Shown: in pieces, positions 34,030-42,826 of the stretch
Position numbering within the stretch: the stretch's first letter is position 1
Layout: every line of letters starts with the position of its first letter
Origin: Microbacterium yannicii
GTDB lineage: Bacteria > Actinomycetota > Actinomycetes > Actinomycetales > Microbacteriaceae
Length of the DNA: 64,000 nt
NCBI RefSeq assembly: GCF_024055635.1
Contig: NZ_JAMXMB010000036.1
Location: 62,001-126,000, forward strand
Direction of reading: 5' to 3'
The notes under the pieces: generated by a model
What the model saw: only the letters and a program-made list of their open reading frames with translations
What the model was told of the DNA's origin: nothing
Database searches by the model: none
Made by a program: the position numbers and the translations under genes

Positions 34030-35160
34030 ATGCTCAGAATCGGGATCATCGGCACAGGCAGCATCGCGACTGCCCACATCAACGGGTATCGCGCGTTCCC
34101 CGATCAGTGCGAGATCGTCGCGCTCGCCGATGTCGTGCCGGGCAAGGCCGCGGCCACGGCCGAGAATCTCGGATTGACGGACGCGGCAGGCTACGACGAT
34201 CCCCTCCGGATGATCGCCGAGGCGCGCCTTGACCTGGTGAGCATCGCCACGCCGCCGTCCACGCACGCGGCGCTGTCGATCGCCGCCCTCGACGCCGGCA
34301 TCCACGTCCTCGTCGAGAAGCCGATGGCCCCGTCGCTCGAGGAGTGCGATGCGATGCTCGCGGCGCAGCAGCGCTCGGGCCGACTGCTGTCCGTCGTCGC
34401 ACAGAACCGCTTCCGCGAAGACCTCGCCGCCCTCAAGGCCGTGGTCGACTCCGGCCTGCTGGGCAGCATCGCGCACGTCCGGGTGGATTCCGCGTGGTGG
34501 CGCGGTCTGCCGTACTACGACCTCTGGTGGCGCGGCACGTGGGAGAAGGAAGGCGGCGGCTGCACGCTGAACCACGCGATCCACCACATCGACCTGCTCC
34601 TGTGGCTGCTGGGAAGCCCGACCGAGATCGCCGCCATGCTCGCCAACGCGCTGCACGACAACAGCGAGGTCGAAGACATCTCGGTCGCGGTGTTCCGGTA
34701 TGAGCGGGGCCTCGCACAGCTGACGAGTTCTGTCGTGCACCACGGCGAGGAGCAGGAGATCGTCATCCAGGGCGAATACGCCCGCGTCTCGCAGCCATGG
34801 AAGGTCGTGGCGGAGCGGTCGGACGCGGGCGGCTTCCCCGCCAAGGGTGGGGATCCGGAGCGGGTCGCAGCCATCGAGGAGATCATTGCGGCACGAGAGC
34901 CGCTGGTTCACGTCGGCCACCAGGGCCAGATCGGCGACCTGCTCGCTGCCATCAGGGACGGTCGTGCGCCGGTCGCCGACGGGCGGGACGGCCGCGACGC
35001 GATCGAGGTGGTCACCGCGATCTACAAGGCGGGCATCGAGCACCAGCTGGTGTCTCTGCCGCTCGCTGTCGACGACCCGTACTATCGCGCGGGCCATCTC
35101 GTCGCCCACGCGCCGCACCTCAACGCGGAGCAGCTCTCGCTCGCCGAGGTCGCGGCCTGA
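34030..35160 (+). CDS. Gfo/Idh/MocA-family oxidoreductase (1)
   Basis: 376 residues. N-terminal NAD(P) fold with GIIGTGSIATAHINGY, VALADVVPGKA and IATPPSTHAALSIAALDAGIHVLVEKP, the EKP motif being universal in the family. The C-terminal domain has WWRGTWEKEGGGCTLNHAIHH, giving the catalytic HxxxH-type His pair. Oxidizes or epimerizes a sugar, inositol or sugar acid. First gene of the LacI-controlled operon; its stop overlaps the next ATG by one base. Confidence 0.92.
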   Translation: MLRIGIIGTGSIATAHINGYRAFPDQCEIVALADVVPGKAAATAENLGLTDAAGYDDPLRMIAEARLDLVSIATPPSTHAALSIAALDAGIHVLVEKPMAPSLEECDAMLAAQQRSGRLLSVVAQNRFREDLAALKAVVDSGLLGSIAHVRVDSAWWRGLPYYDLWWRGTWEKEGGGCTLNHAIHHIDLLLWLLGSPTEIAAMLANALHDNSEVEDISVAVFRYERGLAQLTSSVVHHGEEQEIVIQGEYARVSQPWKVVAERSDAGGFPAKGGDPERVAAIEEIIAAREPLVHVGHQGQIGDLLAAIRDGRAPVADGRDGRDAIEVVTAIYKAGIEHQLVSLPLAVDDPYYRAGHLVAHAPHLNAEQLSLAEVAA

Positions 35161-35888
35161 TGAGCGCATCCTCGTTCCCCGGCGGCACCTCGCTGTCGCA
35201 TCTCGACATCTACGGCGACGCCGCCCCCGACGGCGTCTGCGGCGGCAGCCCCCACATGCACCTCGTGTCCACCGAGGCGTATGTCGTCGTCTCGGGCACC
35301 GGCGCGCTCCACACCATCGACGGCGAGGGATTCCACGAGACGCCGCTCTCCGCCGGATCGGTGGTGTGGTTCACGCCCGGCACCATTCACCGCGCAGTCA
35401 ACCACGACGAGCTCAAGGTCGTCGTGCTGATGAGCAACGCCGGGCTCCCCGAAGCGGGCGACGCGGTGATGACATTTCCCGCAGACATCGTGACGGATGC
35501 TGCGGCCTACGCGCAGGCGGCATCGCTGGGTGAGCCCGAAGGGCGCGCAGAGCGGGCATCGCGTCGCCGCGACCTTGCGGTCGCCGGGTTCGAGGTGCTG
35601 CGCGACGCGGTGCTCGCGGGCGACCCGTCCCCGCTCGAAGCGTTCCGGGCCGCAGCCGGCGCACTGGTACGCGATCGCGCAGCCGCCTGGAGCGACCTCA
35701 TCCGCGAGCGGCCCCTCGCGCAGGCCGAGCGTTCGCTGGCTCTCGCCCAGGCGGTCGCAGGCGGCGACGTCGCCCACCTCGGGGAAGCGAGAGTGCAGCA
35801 GGCCGCGGCATCCACCGGCGAGCGCAGCTTCGGAATGTGCGGCCGCCTCCGCACCTATGACGTGACCGACCAGGAGAACCAGAAGTGA
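35160..35888 (+). CDS. Cupin protein of sugar locus 1
   Basis: 242 residues. N-terminal cupin: PHMHLVSTEAYVVVSGTGALHT (HxH and E), then AGSVVWFTPGTIHRAVN (motif 2 with His). This is the mononuclear metal site typical of sugar-phosphate or polyol-binding cupins. A C-terminal ~110-residue helical region rich in Ala and Arg is unusual and may dimerize. Embedded between two Gfo/Idh/MocA genes with overlapping codons at both ends, so a role in the same catabolic route (isomerase, lactonase or sensor) is likely. Confidence 0.82.
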   Translation: MSASSFPGGTSLSHLDIYGDAAPDGVCGGSPHMHLVSTEAYVVVSGTGALHTIDGEGFHETPLSAGSVVWFTPGTIHRAVNHDELKVVVLMSNAGLPEAGDAVMTFPADIVTDAAAYAQAASLGEPEGRAERASRRRDLAVAGFEVLRDAVLAGDPSPLEAFRAAAGALVRDRAAAWSDLIRERPLAQAERSLALAQAVAGGDVAHLGEARVQQAAASTGERSFGMCGRLRTYDVTDQENQK

Positions 35889-36946
35889 ACCACCCCTACA
35901 CCTTCGACCCGCTTCCCGAGCCCGTCGTGGCATCGGGCGAGTTCTGCTTCGCCGCGGTCGGTCTCGACCACGGCCACATCTATGGCATGACGGACGGCCT
36001 TCTCGACGCTGGTGCGACCGTCACGTGGGTGTTCGACCGGGATGCCGCGAAGGCGGCCGAATTCGCGAAGCGCTACCCGACGGCCCGCGTCGCGTCCTCC
36101 GAGCAGGAGATCCTCGACGACCCCGACGTGCGTCTCGTGGCGACCGCCGCCATCGCGTCCGAACGCGCGCCGATCGGCCTGCGCGCCATCGAAGCAGGCA
36201 AAGACGCGTTCGTCGACAAGGCACCCCTCACGAGCTTCGACCAGCTCGAGGCCGCGAGGGAGGCGACCGCTCGCACCGGGCGGAAGTACGCCGTCTACTA
36301 TGGCGAGCGCCTGCACACCGAGTCGGCCATCCTCGCCGGTCAGCTGATCGGGCAGGGCGCGATCGGGCGGGCGCTGCAGGTGGCTTCGTTCGGTCCGCAC
36401 CGGGTCGGCACGGGACGACCCGACTGGTTCTACGATCCCGCCCAGTACGGCGGCATCCTCTGCGACATCGGCAGCCACAACTTCGACCAGATCCTTTCGT
36501 ATACCGGCGCCTCCGACGGTCGGATCGTCAGCTCGACGGTCGCGAACTACGCGCACGCCGACACCCCCGGCCTGCAGGACTTCGGAGACGCGCACGTCGT
36601 GCTCGACAACGGCACATCGGGGTATGTGCGCGTCGACTGGTTCACCCCGGACGGGCTGGACGTCTTCGGCGACGGACGCACGATCATCCTGGGCACCGAT
36701 GGCTATCTCGAGCTGCGCAAGTACACCGACATCGGCACCGACAACGGCGGCGGGCAGGTCCTGTTGGTCAACCACGACGGTCAGTACCGATTCAACGCGA
36801 ACGGGATGACCGGCTTCCCGTACTTCGGTCAGCTCATCCGTGACTGCCTCGACCGGACCGAGAACGCGATGACCCAGGCGCATGCCTTCAAGGCCGCCGA
36901 ATTGAGCCTGCAGGCCCAGGCGCTCGCGGAAGTGCTCACGCCCTGA
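35885..36946 (+). CDS. Gfo/Idh/MocA-family oxidoreductase (2)
   Basis: 353 residues, GTG start overlapping the previous stop (GTGA). The dinucleotide fold starts late and is modified: FAAVGLDHGHIYGMTDGLLDAG replaces GxGxxG, and the EKP motif reads VDKAPLTS. The catalytic-domain His pattern GGILCDIGSHNFDQIL is present. Only distantly similar to the first enzyme, so the two probably catalyze different steps, for example oxidation and reduction across a keto-sugar. Followed by a 59-base gap with GAGGAGG before the permease. Confidence 0.88.
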   Translation: MNHPYTFDPLPEPVVASGEFCFAAVGLDHGHIYGMTDGLLDAGATVTWVFDRDAAKAAEFAKRYPTARVASSEQEILDDPDVRLVATAAIASERAPIGLRAIEAGKDAFVDKAPLTSFDQLEAAREATARTGRKYAVYYGERLHTESAILAGQLIGQGAIGRALQVASFGPHRVGTGRPDWFYDPAQYGGILCDIGSHNFDQILSYTGASDGRIVSSTVANYAHADTPGLQDFGDAHVVLDNGTSGYVRVDWFTPDGLDVFGDGRTIILGTDGYLELRKYTDIGTDNGGGQVLLVNHDGQYRFNANGMTGFPYFGQLIRDCLDRTENAMTQAHAFKAAELSLQAQALAEVLTP

Positions 36947-37005
36947 CAAGAGATGGCCGGCGCTGAACGCCGACCCGCACAGAACCCACGAGGAGGTGGA
37001 GCTGA

Positions 37006-38034
37006 ATGCCTGAAACCGTCGAAGCGCCCCCGTTGCTGAGAGACACTGCTCAGCCGACCGGCGAGACGCGGCTGATCACGACGGCGCGACCCCCGCGCCG
37101 CCCGTTCCGACGCGACCGCACCCCGCGTGCCCGACAGTCGTGGCGCCGGGCGCTGGCCAGGGACTGGCGCATCTACACGTTCCTGATCGCCCCGATCCTG
37201 TTCCTGCTGATCTTCCGCTACATCCCGATGCTGGGGAACATCATCGCGTTCCGGAGGTTCCGCCCGGGCGGGTCGATCTTCGGCGACGAGTGGGTGGGCT
37301 TCTACTACTTCGAGGCGTTCATCACGAATCAGCAGTTCTGGACGGTGTTCTGGAACACAGTGATCCTCGGTGCCTTCACCCTGCTGATCTGCTTCCCGCT
37401 GCCGATCATCCTTGCGCTGATGCTGAACGAGCTCCGCTCCCGGCGATTCAAGCGGCTGGTGCAGACGGTGTCCTACCTGCCGCACTTCATGTCCATCGTC
37501 ATCGTCGCGGGCCTGGTGCTGCAGCTGACGTCGCTGAACGGGACGATCAACCAGGTGGTCGAGGCATTCGGGGGCGATCCCGTGCCGTTCATGCAGCGAC
37601 CGGAGTGGTTCCGCACCATCTACGTGACCTCCGAGGCCTGGCAGACCGTCGGCTGGGGCACGATCCTCTACCTTGCGGCGCTCACCACGATCGACGACCA
37701 GCTGTACGAGGCCGCGCGCATCGACGGTGCCGACCGCTGGCAGCAGACGTGGCACATCACCCTGCCCGGCATCCGCCCGACCATGATGGTGCTCCTCATC
37801 CTGAACATCGGCTCATTCATGTCGGTCGGGTTCGAGAAGGTGCTGCTGCTCCAGAATCCGCTGATCTATTCGACGGCCGACGTCATCTCGACGTACCTCT
37901 ACCGCGTCGGCATCCAATCCGCGCAGTTCTCCTACGGAACCGCGATCGGACTGTTCGAGGCCCTGATCGGTCTGGTCCTCGTGCTCTTCGCGAACCTCAT
38001 CTCACGCCGACTGGTTGGAGCCTCGCTGTGGTGA
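37006..38034 (+). CDS. Lpl/YtcP-type sugar ABC permease 1
   Basis: 342 residues, six membrane helices after a 55-residue basic N-terminal tail. IFRYIPMLGNIIAFRRFRPG at the start and the EAA loop (YEAARIDGADRWQQTWHITL) are standard for LplB/YtcP-like CUT1 permeases; VGFEKVLLLQNPLIY is specific to the LplB group. Forms a heterodimer with the next gene product. The next GTG overlaps its stop. No ATPase gene is present in the operon. Confidence 0.93.
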   Translation: MPETVEAPPLLRDTAQPTGETRLITTARPPRRPFRRDRTPRARQSWRRALARDWRIYTFLIAPILFLLIFRYIPMLGNIIAFRRFRPGGSIFGDEWVGFYYFEAFITNQQFWTVFWNTVILGAFTLLICFPLPIILALMLNELRSRRFKRLVQTVSYLPHFMSIVIVAGLVLQLTSLNGTINQVVEAFGGDPVPFMQRPEWFRTIYVTSEAWQTVGWGTILYLAALTTIDDQLYEAARIDGADRWQQTWHITLPGIRPTMMVLLILNIGSFMSVGFEKVLLLQNPLIYSTADVISTYLYRVGIQSAQFSYGTAIGLFEALIGLVLVLFANLISRRLVGASLW

Positions 38035-38957
38035 CCGAAGCCCTGCCCCCGACGCCCGACGTGGCGCACGTCCGCCGCCAGACCGGCGTGATCCGAGAGT
38101 CACGTGGCCACCGGACCTTCCGGGTCGTCAATGCGATCGCGCTCGTGCTGATCTGCGTGGTCACGCTCTACCCGTTCGTGAACCTCGTCGCCAAGGCCTT
38201 CTCCTCCGAGGGCTACATCGCGGCCGGCGAGGTGACCCTGATCCCGCGCGGGTTCAACATCGACACCTTCCGTGCGGTGATGGGCGACGGGCTGTTCTGG
38301 ACGAACTACGGGAACACGTTCCTGTACACGATCGTCGGCACGATCATCGCGATGATCATCACGACCACGTATGCCTATGCCCTCAGCAAGCCCTATCTCA
38401 AAGGACGCACGTTCTTCGTCGGGATCGCGGTCTTCACGATGTTCTTCGGCGGGGGACTGATCCCGAACTACATCCTGATCGCGAACTACCTCGGCTGGCG
38501 CAACAGCATCTGGGCCGTCGTGGTCCCCGGCGCGTTGAGCGTGTTCAACCTGCTGGTGATGAAGTCCTTCTTCGAGAGCTTCCCTGTCGAGCTCGAGGAG
38601 GCCGCCGCGATCGACGGTCTGTCCACGTACGGGATCTTCTTCCGCATCGTGCTGCCGCTGTCGAAGGCCGTGCTCGCGACGATGACCCTGTTCTATGCGG
38701 TGGCTCTGTGGAACTCATGGTTCAACGCCTTCCTGTTCATGGACGACAAGTCGCTGTTCCCCGTGACGATCTACCTGCGCAACCTGATCGCCGCGGCCAC
38801 CGGAACGTCTGAGATCTCCGGCGGCGAATCGGTCCAGATCGCATCGAACATCCAGGCCGTGACGATGCTGCTCACCGTGCTCCCGATCATCTGCTTGTAC
38901 CCGTTCATCCAGCGGTTCTTCGTCTCGGGCGTGATGCTCGGGTCGGTCAAAGGCTGA
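38031..38957 (+). CDS. Lpl/YtcQ-type sugar ABC permease 2
   Basis: 308 residues from the GTG at 38031 (GTGA overlap; a GTG three bases earlier is also possible). Six helices; LYPFVNLVAKAFSS, FGGGLIPNYILIANYLGWRNSIW, EAA loop ELEEAAAIDGLSTYGIFFRI, and the LplC-type ending FFVSGVMLGSVKG. Cytoplasmic membrane partner of permease 1 for an oligosaccharide or modified sugar. Confidence 0.93.
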   Translation: MTEALPPTPDVAHVRRQTGVIRESRGHRTFRVVNAIALVLICVVTLYPFVNLVAKAFSSEGYIAAGEVTLIPRGFNIDTFRAVMGDGLFWTNYGNTFLYTIVGTIIAMIITTTYAYALSKPYLKGRTFFVGIAVFTMFFGGGLIPNYILIANYLGWRNSIWAVVVPGALSVFNLLVMKSFFESFPVELEEAAAIDGLSTYGIFFRIVLPLSKAVLATMTLFYAVALWNSWFNAFLFMDDKSLFPVTIYLRNLIAAATGTSEISGGESVQIASNIQAVTMLLTVLPIICLYPFIQRFFVSGVMLGSVKG

Positions 38958-39013
38958 ACATCCCCCCGCACACACCCACGTCGAACGACGACGTTCACAC
39001 GAAGGAGACAACA

Positions 39014-40675
39014 ATGACCATCACTCGCCATCGCCTCGCGGGCCTCGCAGGCCTCGCGGGCGTCGCGGCTTTCGCCGTCGCGCTGACGGCGTGCTCGTCC
39101 GCACCGACCGGCGGCACCGACGCCACCGACGCCGTCACCATCGACGACGCGCAGTCGGTCGGCGCCATGGAGGACTTCGACGCCGGAACGACCTTCAAGG
39201 CGACAGAACCGGTCGAGTTCTCGTTGATGTACCGCGACCACCCCGGCTACCCGGTGAAGAACGACTGGTCCGTCTTCCAGCACCTGGCGGACGACAACAA
39301 CGTGTCGTTCTCGCGTACCGACATCCCCATGTCGGACTTCGAGCAGAAGAAGTCGCTGCTGATCGGCAGCGGCGAGGCGAGCGACATCATCTCGGTGTCG
39401 TACTCCGGCAGCGAGACGAAGTTCGTCTCGGGCGGGGCGATCCTGCCGGTCTCGGACTACTTCGCGTACATGCCGAATTTCAGCGAGAAGGTCGAGAAGT
39501 GGGGCCTGAAGGACGAACTCGACAACCGCCGCCAGGCCGATGAGAAGATCTACCTTCTTCCCGGCCTGCGCGAGACGCCGAACGTCGAGTACAGCGTCGC
39601 GATCCGCGAGGACCTCTGGGAGAAGGCCGGGATCACCGAGGACCCCGAGACCTGGGAGGAGTTCGCCGAGCAGCTCGCCAAGGTGCAGGAGGCCAACCCC
39701 GAGCTGGCCTACGCGATGTCGGATCGCTGGACCGATTCGACGCCGCTCGGCTCGCTGCTCAACGTGATGGGCCCCAACTACGGCACCGCCGCCGGCTGGC
39801 AGTACGCCAACACCTGGTACGACGAGGATGCTGAGGAGTACGTCTTCACCGGCACCACCGACGAGTACCGGGACCTCGTCTCCGACGTCGCCGGGCTCGT
39901 CGAGGACGGCCTCCTCGACCCCGAGATCACGCAGAGCGACGACCAGGCGACCCAGAAGTTCATCTCGGGCCAGTCGGCCGCGATCTCCAGCAACACCCAG
40001 ACGCTCACCGAGTACCGCACGAAGTTCGCGGACGCCGGGCAGCCGGACGTGCCGATCCGCCTGATCTCGATCCCTGCGGGGCCTGCCGGGTCGAACCTCG
40101 CGAGCGGACGCTTCACCTCTGGACTCATGCTCAGCAGCGATGCTGCCGACAAGCCGTACTTCAAGGCGCTGCTGCAGTTCGTCGACTGGCTGTACTACTC
40201 CGACGAGGGCATCGAGTTCGCACAGTGGGGCGTCGAGGGTGAGACGTACACGAAGGATGCCGACGGCACCCGCACGCTCAAGGAGGACATCGGCTGGAGC
40301 GCCGTCAACTCCGGCGCACCGAAGAAGCTGAACGCCGACTTCGGCTACAGCAACGGCGTCTTCCTGCCCGCGAACGGCTCATCGAAGGAGCTGCTGCTCT
40401 CGCTGATGACGGAGGAGGTCGCCGCGTGGACCGCGGAGCAGCTCGACTCCAAGAAGCAGCTGCCGGTCCCTCCCGCCCCGCTGCTCGACGAGATCGAGCT
40501 GGAGCAGACGTCGCTGCTGCAGACCCAGCTGACCGACGCCGTGCATGCGGCGACGGCTGCGTTCATCACCGGCCAGCGCTCGATCGACACGGACTGGGAC
40601 GCGTACGTCGCTGAGATCGAGGGGCTCGGGTCCACCCAGCTCATCGACACCATCAACACGGCACTGAACAGGTGA
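39014..40675 (+). CDS. LplA-type extracellular solute-binding lipoprotein
   Basis: 553 residues, AAGGAG ahead of the ATG. Signal peptide with lipobox ALTAC (Cys27). A large binding protein of the LplA/YtcQ class: VEFSLMYRDHPGYPVKNDW near the N-terminus, IYLLPGLRETPNVEYSVAIRED in the middle, and a C-terminal ATAAFITGQRSIDTDWDAYV that is shared with the binding protein at 57.3 kb (AEFVTGQRDIEDDAAWQAYL). It delivers ligand to the two permeases above. The ligand is likely an oligosaccharide. Confidence 0.92.
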   Translation: MTITRHRLAGLAGLAGVAAFAVALTACSSAPTGGTDATDAVTIDDAQSVGAMEDFDAGTTFKATEPVEFSLMYRDHPGYPVKNDWSVFQHLADDNNVSFSRTDIPMSDFEQKKSLLIGSGEASDIISVSYSGSETKFVSGGAILPVSDYFAYMPNFSEKVEKWGLKDELDNRRQADEKIYLLPGLRETPNVEYSVAIREDLWEKAGITEDPETWEEFAEQLAKVQEANPELAYAMSDRWTDSTPLGSLLNVMGPNYGTAAGWQYANTWYDEDAEEYVFTGTTDEYRDLVSDVAGLVEDGLLDPEITQSDDQATQKFISGQSAAISSNTQTLTEYRTKFADAGQPDVPIRLISIPAGPAGSNLASGRFTSGLMLSSDAADKPYFKALLQFVDWLYYSDEGIEFAQWGVEGETYTKDADGTRTLKEDIGWSAVNSGAPKKLNADFGYSNGVFLPANGSSKELLLSLMTEEVAAWTAEQLDSKKQLPVPPAPLLDEIELEQTSLLQTQLTDAVHAATAAFITGQRSIDTDWDAYVAEIEGLGSTQLIDTINTALNR

Positions 40676-40682
40676 CACCCGC

Positions 40683-40739
40683 CGAGACTTCGCAGGTGTC
40701 GCGTTGTCACACCGATCTCGTGACATCTGCGAAGTCTCG
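40683..40739. repeat. Long intergenic stem-loop element
   Basis: CGAGACTTCGCAGGTGTC (40683-40700) pairs over 18 bases (one G-U) with 40722-40739 around a 21-base loop. It could attenuate or terminate after the binding-protein gene, or be one copy of a dispersed palindromic element. No T tract follows. Confidence 0.7.
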
Positions 40740-40759
40740 CGAGCGGGAGGAGGACACGC

Positions 40760-41473
40760 ATGACTGAGACGAAGAACGATGCGGCCACGGAGATCGGACG
40801 CGGGCCGCTGTCGCGCGGTGCCGCGGTGATCTACCGGATGCTGGTGCTCGAGGCGCAGCTGCTGCTCGCGCTGCTCCCCACGGCACTCGTCGTCGTGCTG
40901 CTGGACCGCGACGCGTCCAACCTTCCGCTGTTCCTGCTCGCCCTCATCCCCGTCGCTCCGGCACTGGTCGCCGGCGTCGCCGCCGTCCGTGCGGCAGCGG
41001 CGAGTCCCGATCTCGCGCCGGCGCGGCACTTCCTCCGCGCGTACCGACGGGATCTGGTGCCCACGCTGCGCTGGGCCGTGCCCGCGGCGGTCGCCCTCGC
41101 CGTGCTGAGCTTCAACCTCACCCATCTCGGGGACGTCGACGGCGGAGCGGCGCTCCGGCCGGTCATGCTCCTCGTCGCCGCGAGCATCGTGGTCTGGTGC
41201 GGGCACATGGTGGTCCTCACCGCCGCCTTCCGGTTCCGGACCCGCGATGCCGCCCGCATCGCCCTCGTCCAGCTGCTGCCGGGCTGGCGCTTCTCCGTCG
41301 GCATCCTCGCTCTGCTGGTGGTCGCCGCCTTCGTCGTCCTCGCCGCATCCGAGCTCGTCCTGCTCGTGCTCCTGTGGGCGTTCACCGTCCTTCTCGCGCT
41401 CATGGCCCGGCCGGTCATCGACGAGGTCGCGAACAGGTTCACGCGTGAGGGTGCCGCCCCTTCCCGGCCCTGA
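40760..41473 (+). CDS. YesL/DUF624-like membrane protein
   Basis: 237 residues with GGAGGAGG before the ATG and five to six hydrophobic segments. ALIPVAPALVAGVAAVRAA and the following ARHFLRAYRRDLVPTLRWA match the DUF624 (YesL) pattern, whose genes accompany Lpl-type sugar transporters in Firmicutes and Actinobacteria. Role unknown; probably an accessory to uptake or to sugar metabolism in the membrane. Separated from the binding-protein gene by the stem-loop, which may lower its expression. Confidence 0.8.
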   Translation: MTETKNDAATEIGRGPLSRGAAVIYRMLVLEAQLLLALLPTALVVVLLDRDASNLPLFLLALIPVAPALVAGVAAVRAAAASPDLAPARHFLRAYRRDLVPTLRWAVPAAVALAVLSFNLTHLGDVDGGAALRPVMLLVAASIVVWCGHMVVLTAAFRFRTRDAARIALVQLLPGWRFSVGILALLVVAAFVVLAASELVLLVLLWAFTVLLALMARPVIDEVANRFTREGAAPSRP

Positions 41474-41578
41474 ACGCCGGCGAAGGAGATATCGAGATGG
41501 CCGCGCTGTCTGGCGCGTGGAAGAGGGCCGGCTGTAGAAGCCGTACAAAGAAACTGCGGACCCCGCGGTGGATCGGGA

Positions 41579-41584
41579 TAGCCT
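41579..41584 (+). promoter_or_regulatory. -10 box for leaderless membrane protein transcript
   Basis: TAGCCT ends six bases before the ATG at 41591. Supports that frame over an overlapping one that starts at 41497 behind AAGGAGA. Confidence 0.5.
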
Positions 41585-41590
41585 CACCGG

Positions 41591-42091
41591 ATGGCGTCCG
41601 CATCCGGTCCGGAATCGACCACGACCGCAACGACCACCGCCGCAACGACCACCGCCGTGCCGGGTGGCCGCGGACCGACGGTCGCCGCGACCCAGCCGGG
41701 CTGGCGCTTCTGGGTGGCGCTCGGCGCCTGGACCGCGGTGGTCGCGGGCTTCGTCCTCGGCCTCATGAACTTCTGGCACCTCCTCGCGCTGGCCCTCGGA
41801 CTGGCGCTCGGCGGCGGGCCGTCGGTCGACGATCAGGTCACGGTGTGGTGGACGTTCGTCGGCATCGTGATCGGTCTCACGGTCGCCGCCGTCGCGGCGG
41901 TCGTCGCCCGACGATGGGTCGCCTTCTTCCTCGCGCTGATCATCGCTGCGGCGTGCGGGTTCTTCGCGCTCGTGCTCTTTCCGAACGTGCGTCCGATGGT
42001 GGCTCCCGTGGCGCCGGTCGAGCACGTCGATCCCGGTCCGCCGCCGTGCGCGTGCTACAGCGGAGGCATCTGCGACTGTCCGGGTGGCTGA
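41591..42091 (+). CDS. Small membrane protein with Cys-rich tail
   Basis: 166 residues. A Thr/Ala/Ser-rich N-terminal stretch (TTTATTTAATTTAVPG) precedes three membrane helices (about 40-70, 85-108 and 110-130), and the C-terminus ends in CACYSGGICDCPGG with four Cys in twelve residues, which could bind metal or be disulfide bonded. No family recognised. Its stop abuts the convergent cofC stop with no gap. An upstream AAGGAGATATCGAGATG at 41483-41499 would start an overlapping Arg-rich frame that I consider spurious. Confidence 0.7.
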   Translation: MASASGPESTTTATTTAATTTAVPGGRGPTVAATQPGWRFWVALGAWTAVVAGFVLGLMNFWHLLALALGLALGGGPSVDDQVTVWWTFVGIVIGLTVAAVAAVVARRWVAFFLALIIAAACGFFALVLFPNVRPMVAPVAPVEHVDPGPPPCACYSGGICDCPGG

Positions 42092-42826
42092 TCAGGCGGT
42101 GGCGCTCGCGAGGAGCGCCGCGGTGCGCGGGCCGAGACCCAGCACCCGCGCGGCTTCGAGCTGGGCGGCGGTGTCGACGTCGCGGCGCAGGGTCGAGGCA
42201 TCCGGAATCTGCAGCGCCACGAACCCCCGCGCGACGTGACGCGCGAACGAGCCTTCGCCGAACGACGACGTCCACGCCACGCCCGCACCCGCGGTGACCA
42301 GCGTCGAGCCGGTGCGCTCCGCGTCGGGCACGACGGCGCGGGGGAGGGATGCCGCGGCCCGCAGCGCCTCGCCCAGATCGTCCGGCCGCAGCGACGGCAG
42401 GTCGCCGAGCAGGGCCGCGCGCGGCATCCGTCCCTCCGGATCGATCGCGGCCACGCCGACCGCGACGGCGGCGTCGAGCCCGCCCGCGTCGCCCTCGGGC
42501 ACGAACCGGAGCGCCGGGATCAGCGCGGCCTCACGGGCGAGGGTCGCGTCGTCGGTCACGACGACGACCTGCGCGACGACGTCGCACGCGGTGGCCGCTT
42601 CGAGGGTGTCGAGCGCGATGGCTCGGGCGAGGTCCTTGCGGGCGACTCCCGGCACGTCGAGCCGGGACTTGCCGTGCGCCGAGGGCTTGACCGGCACCAC
42701 GACGACCCAGCGGGGCGATCGCAACTCCTCAGAACCGGAGCCGTGCGAGCCCGCCGGTCCGGAAGAAGCCGCGCGCGCCGCCGTGTCTGAGGAGTTCGCG
42801 CGACGCCGTCCGAACAGCGGGGTCAC
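42092..42826 (-). CDS. cofC: Phosphoenolpyruvate/2-phospho-lactate guanylyltransferase (CofC/FbiD)
   Basis: 244 residues, GTG start overlapping the fgd stop (GTGA). The conserved domain begins at about residue 39: WVVVVPVKPSAHGKSRL, then VVVTDDATLAREAA, ALLGDLPSLRPDDL and the C-terminal ALQIPDASTLRRDVDT, as in CofC. It activates phosphoenolpyruvate or phospholactate with GTP for CofD. Residues about 11-35 are low complexity and are encoded by a palindromic repeat, placed between the coupled start codon and the domain. Last gene of the F420 operon. Confidence 0.9.
   Translation of the reverse strand: MTPLFGRRRANSSDTAARAASSGPAGSHGSGSEELRSPRWVVVVPVKPSAHGKSRLDVPGVARKDLARAIALDTLEAATACDVVAQVVVVTDDATLAREAALIPALRFVPEGDAGGLDAAVAVGVAAIDPEGRMPRAALLGDLPSLRPDDLGEALRAAASLPRAVVPDAERTGSTLVTAGAGVAWTSSFGEGSFARHVARGFVALQIPDASTLRRDVDTAAQLEAARVLGLGPRTAALLASATA
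42719..42800. repeat. Palindromic element at the 5' end of cofC
   Basis: AACTCCTCAGA (42723-42733) is inverted at 42786-42796, with a weaker inner palindrome (ACCGG/CCGGT). It encodes an extra Ser/Ala/Gly-rich segment in frame. Confidence 0.7.

Noticed and set aside
41497..42297. Plus-strand frame behind an excellent AAGGAGA ribosome site
   Set aside because: It reads through the membrane protein gene in another frame as an Arg-rich shadow and into cofC antisense. The leaderless promoter at 41579 supports the frame at 41591. A short leader peptide cannot be excluded.
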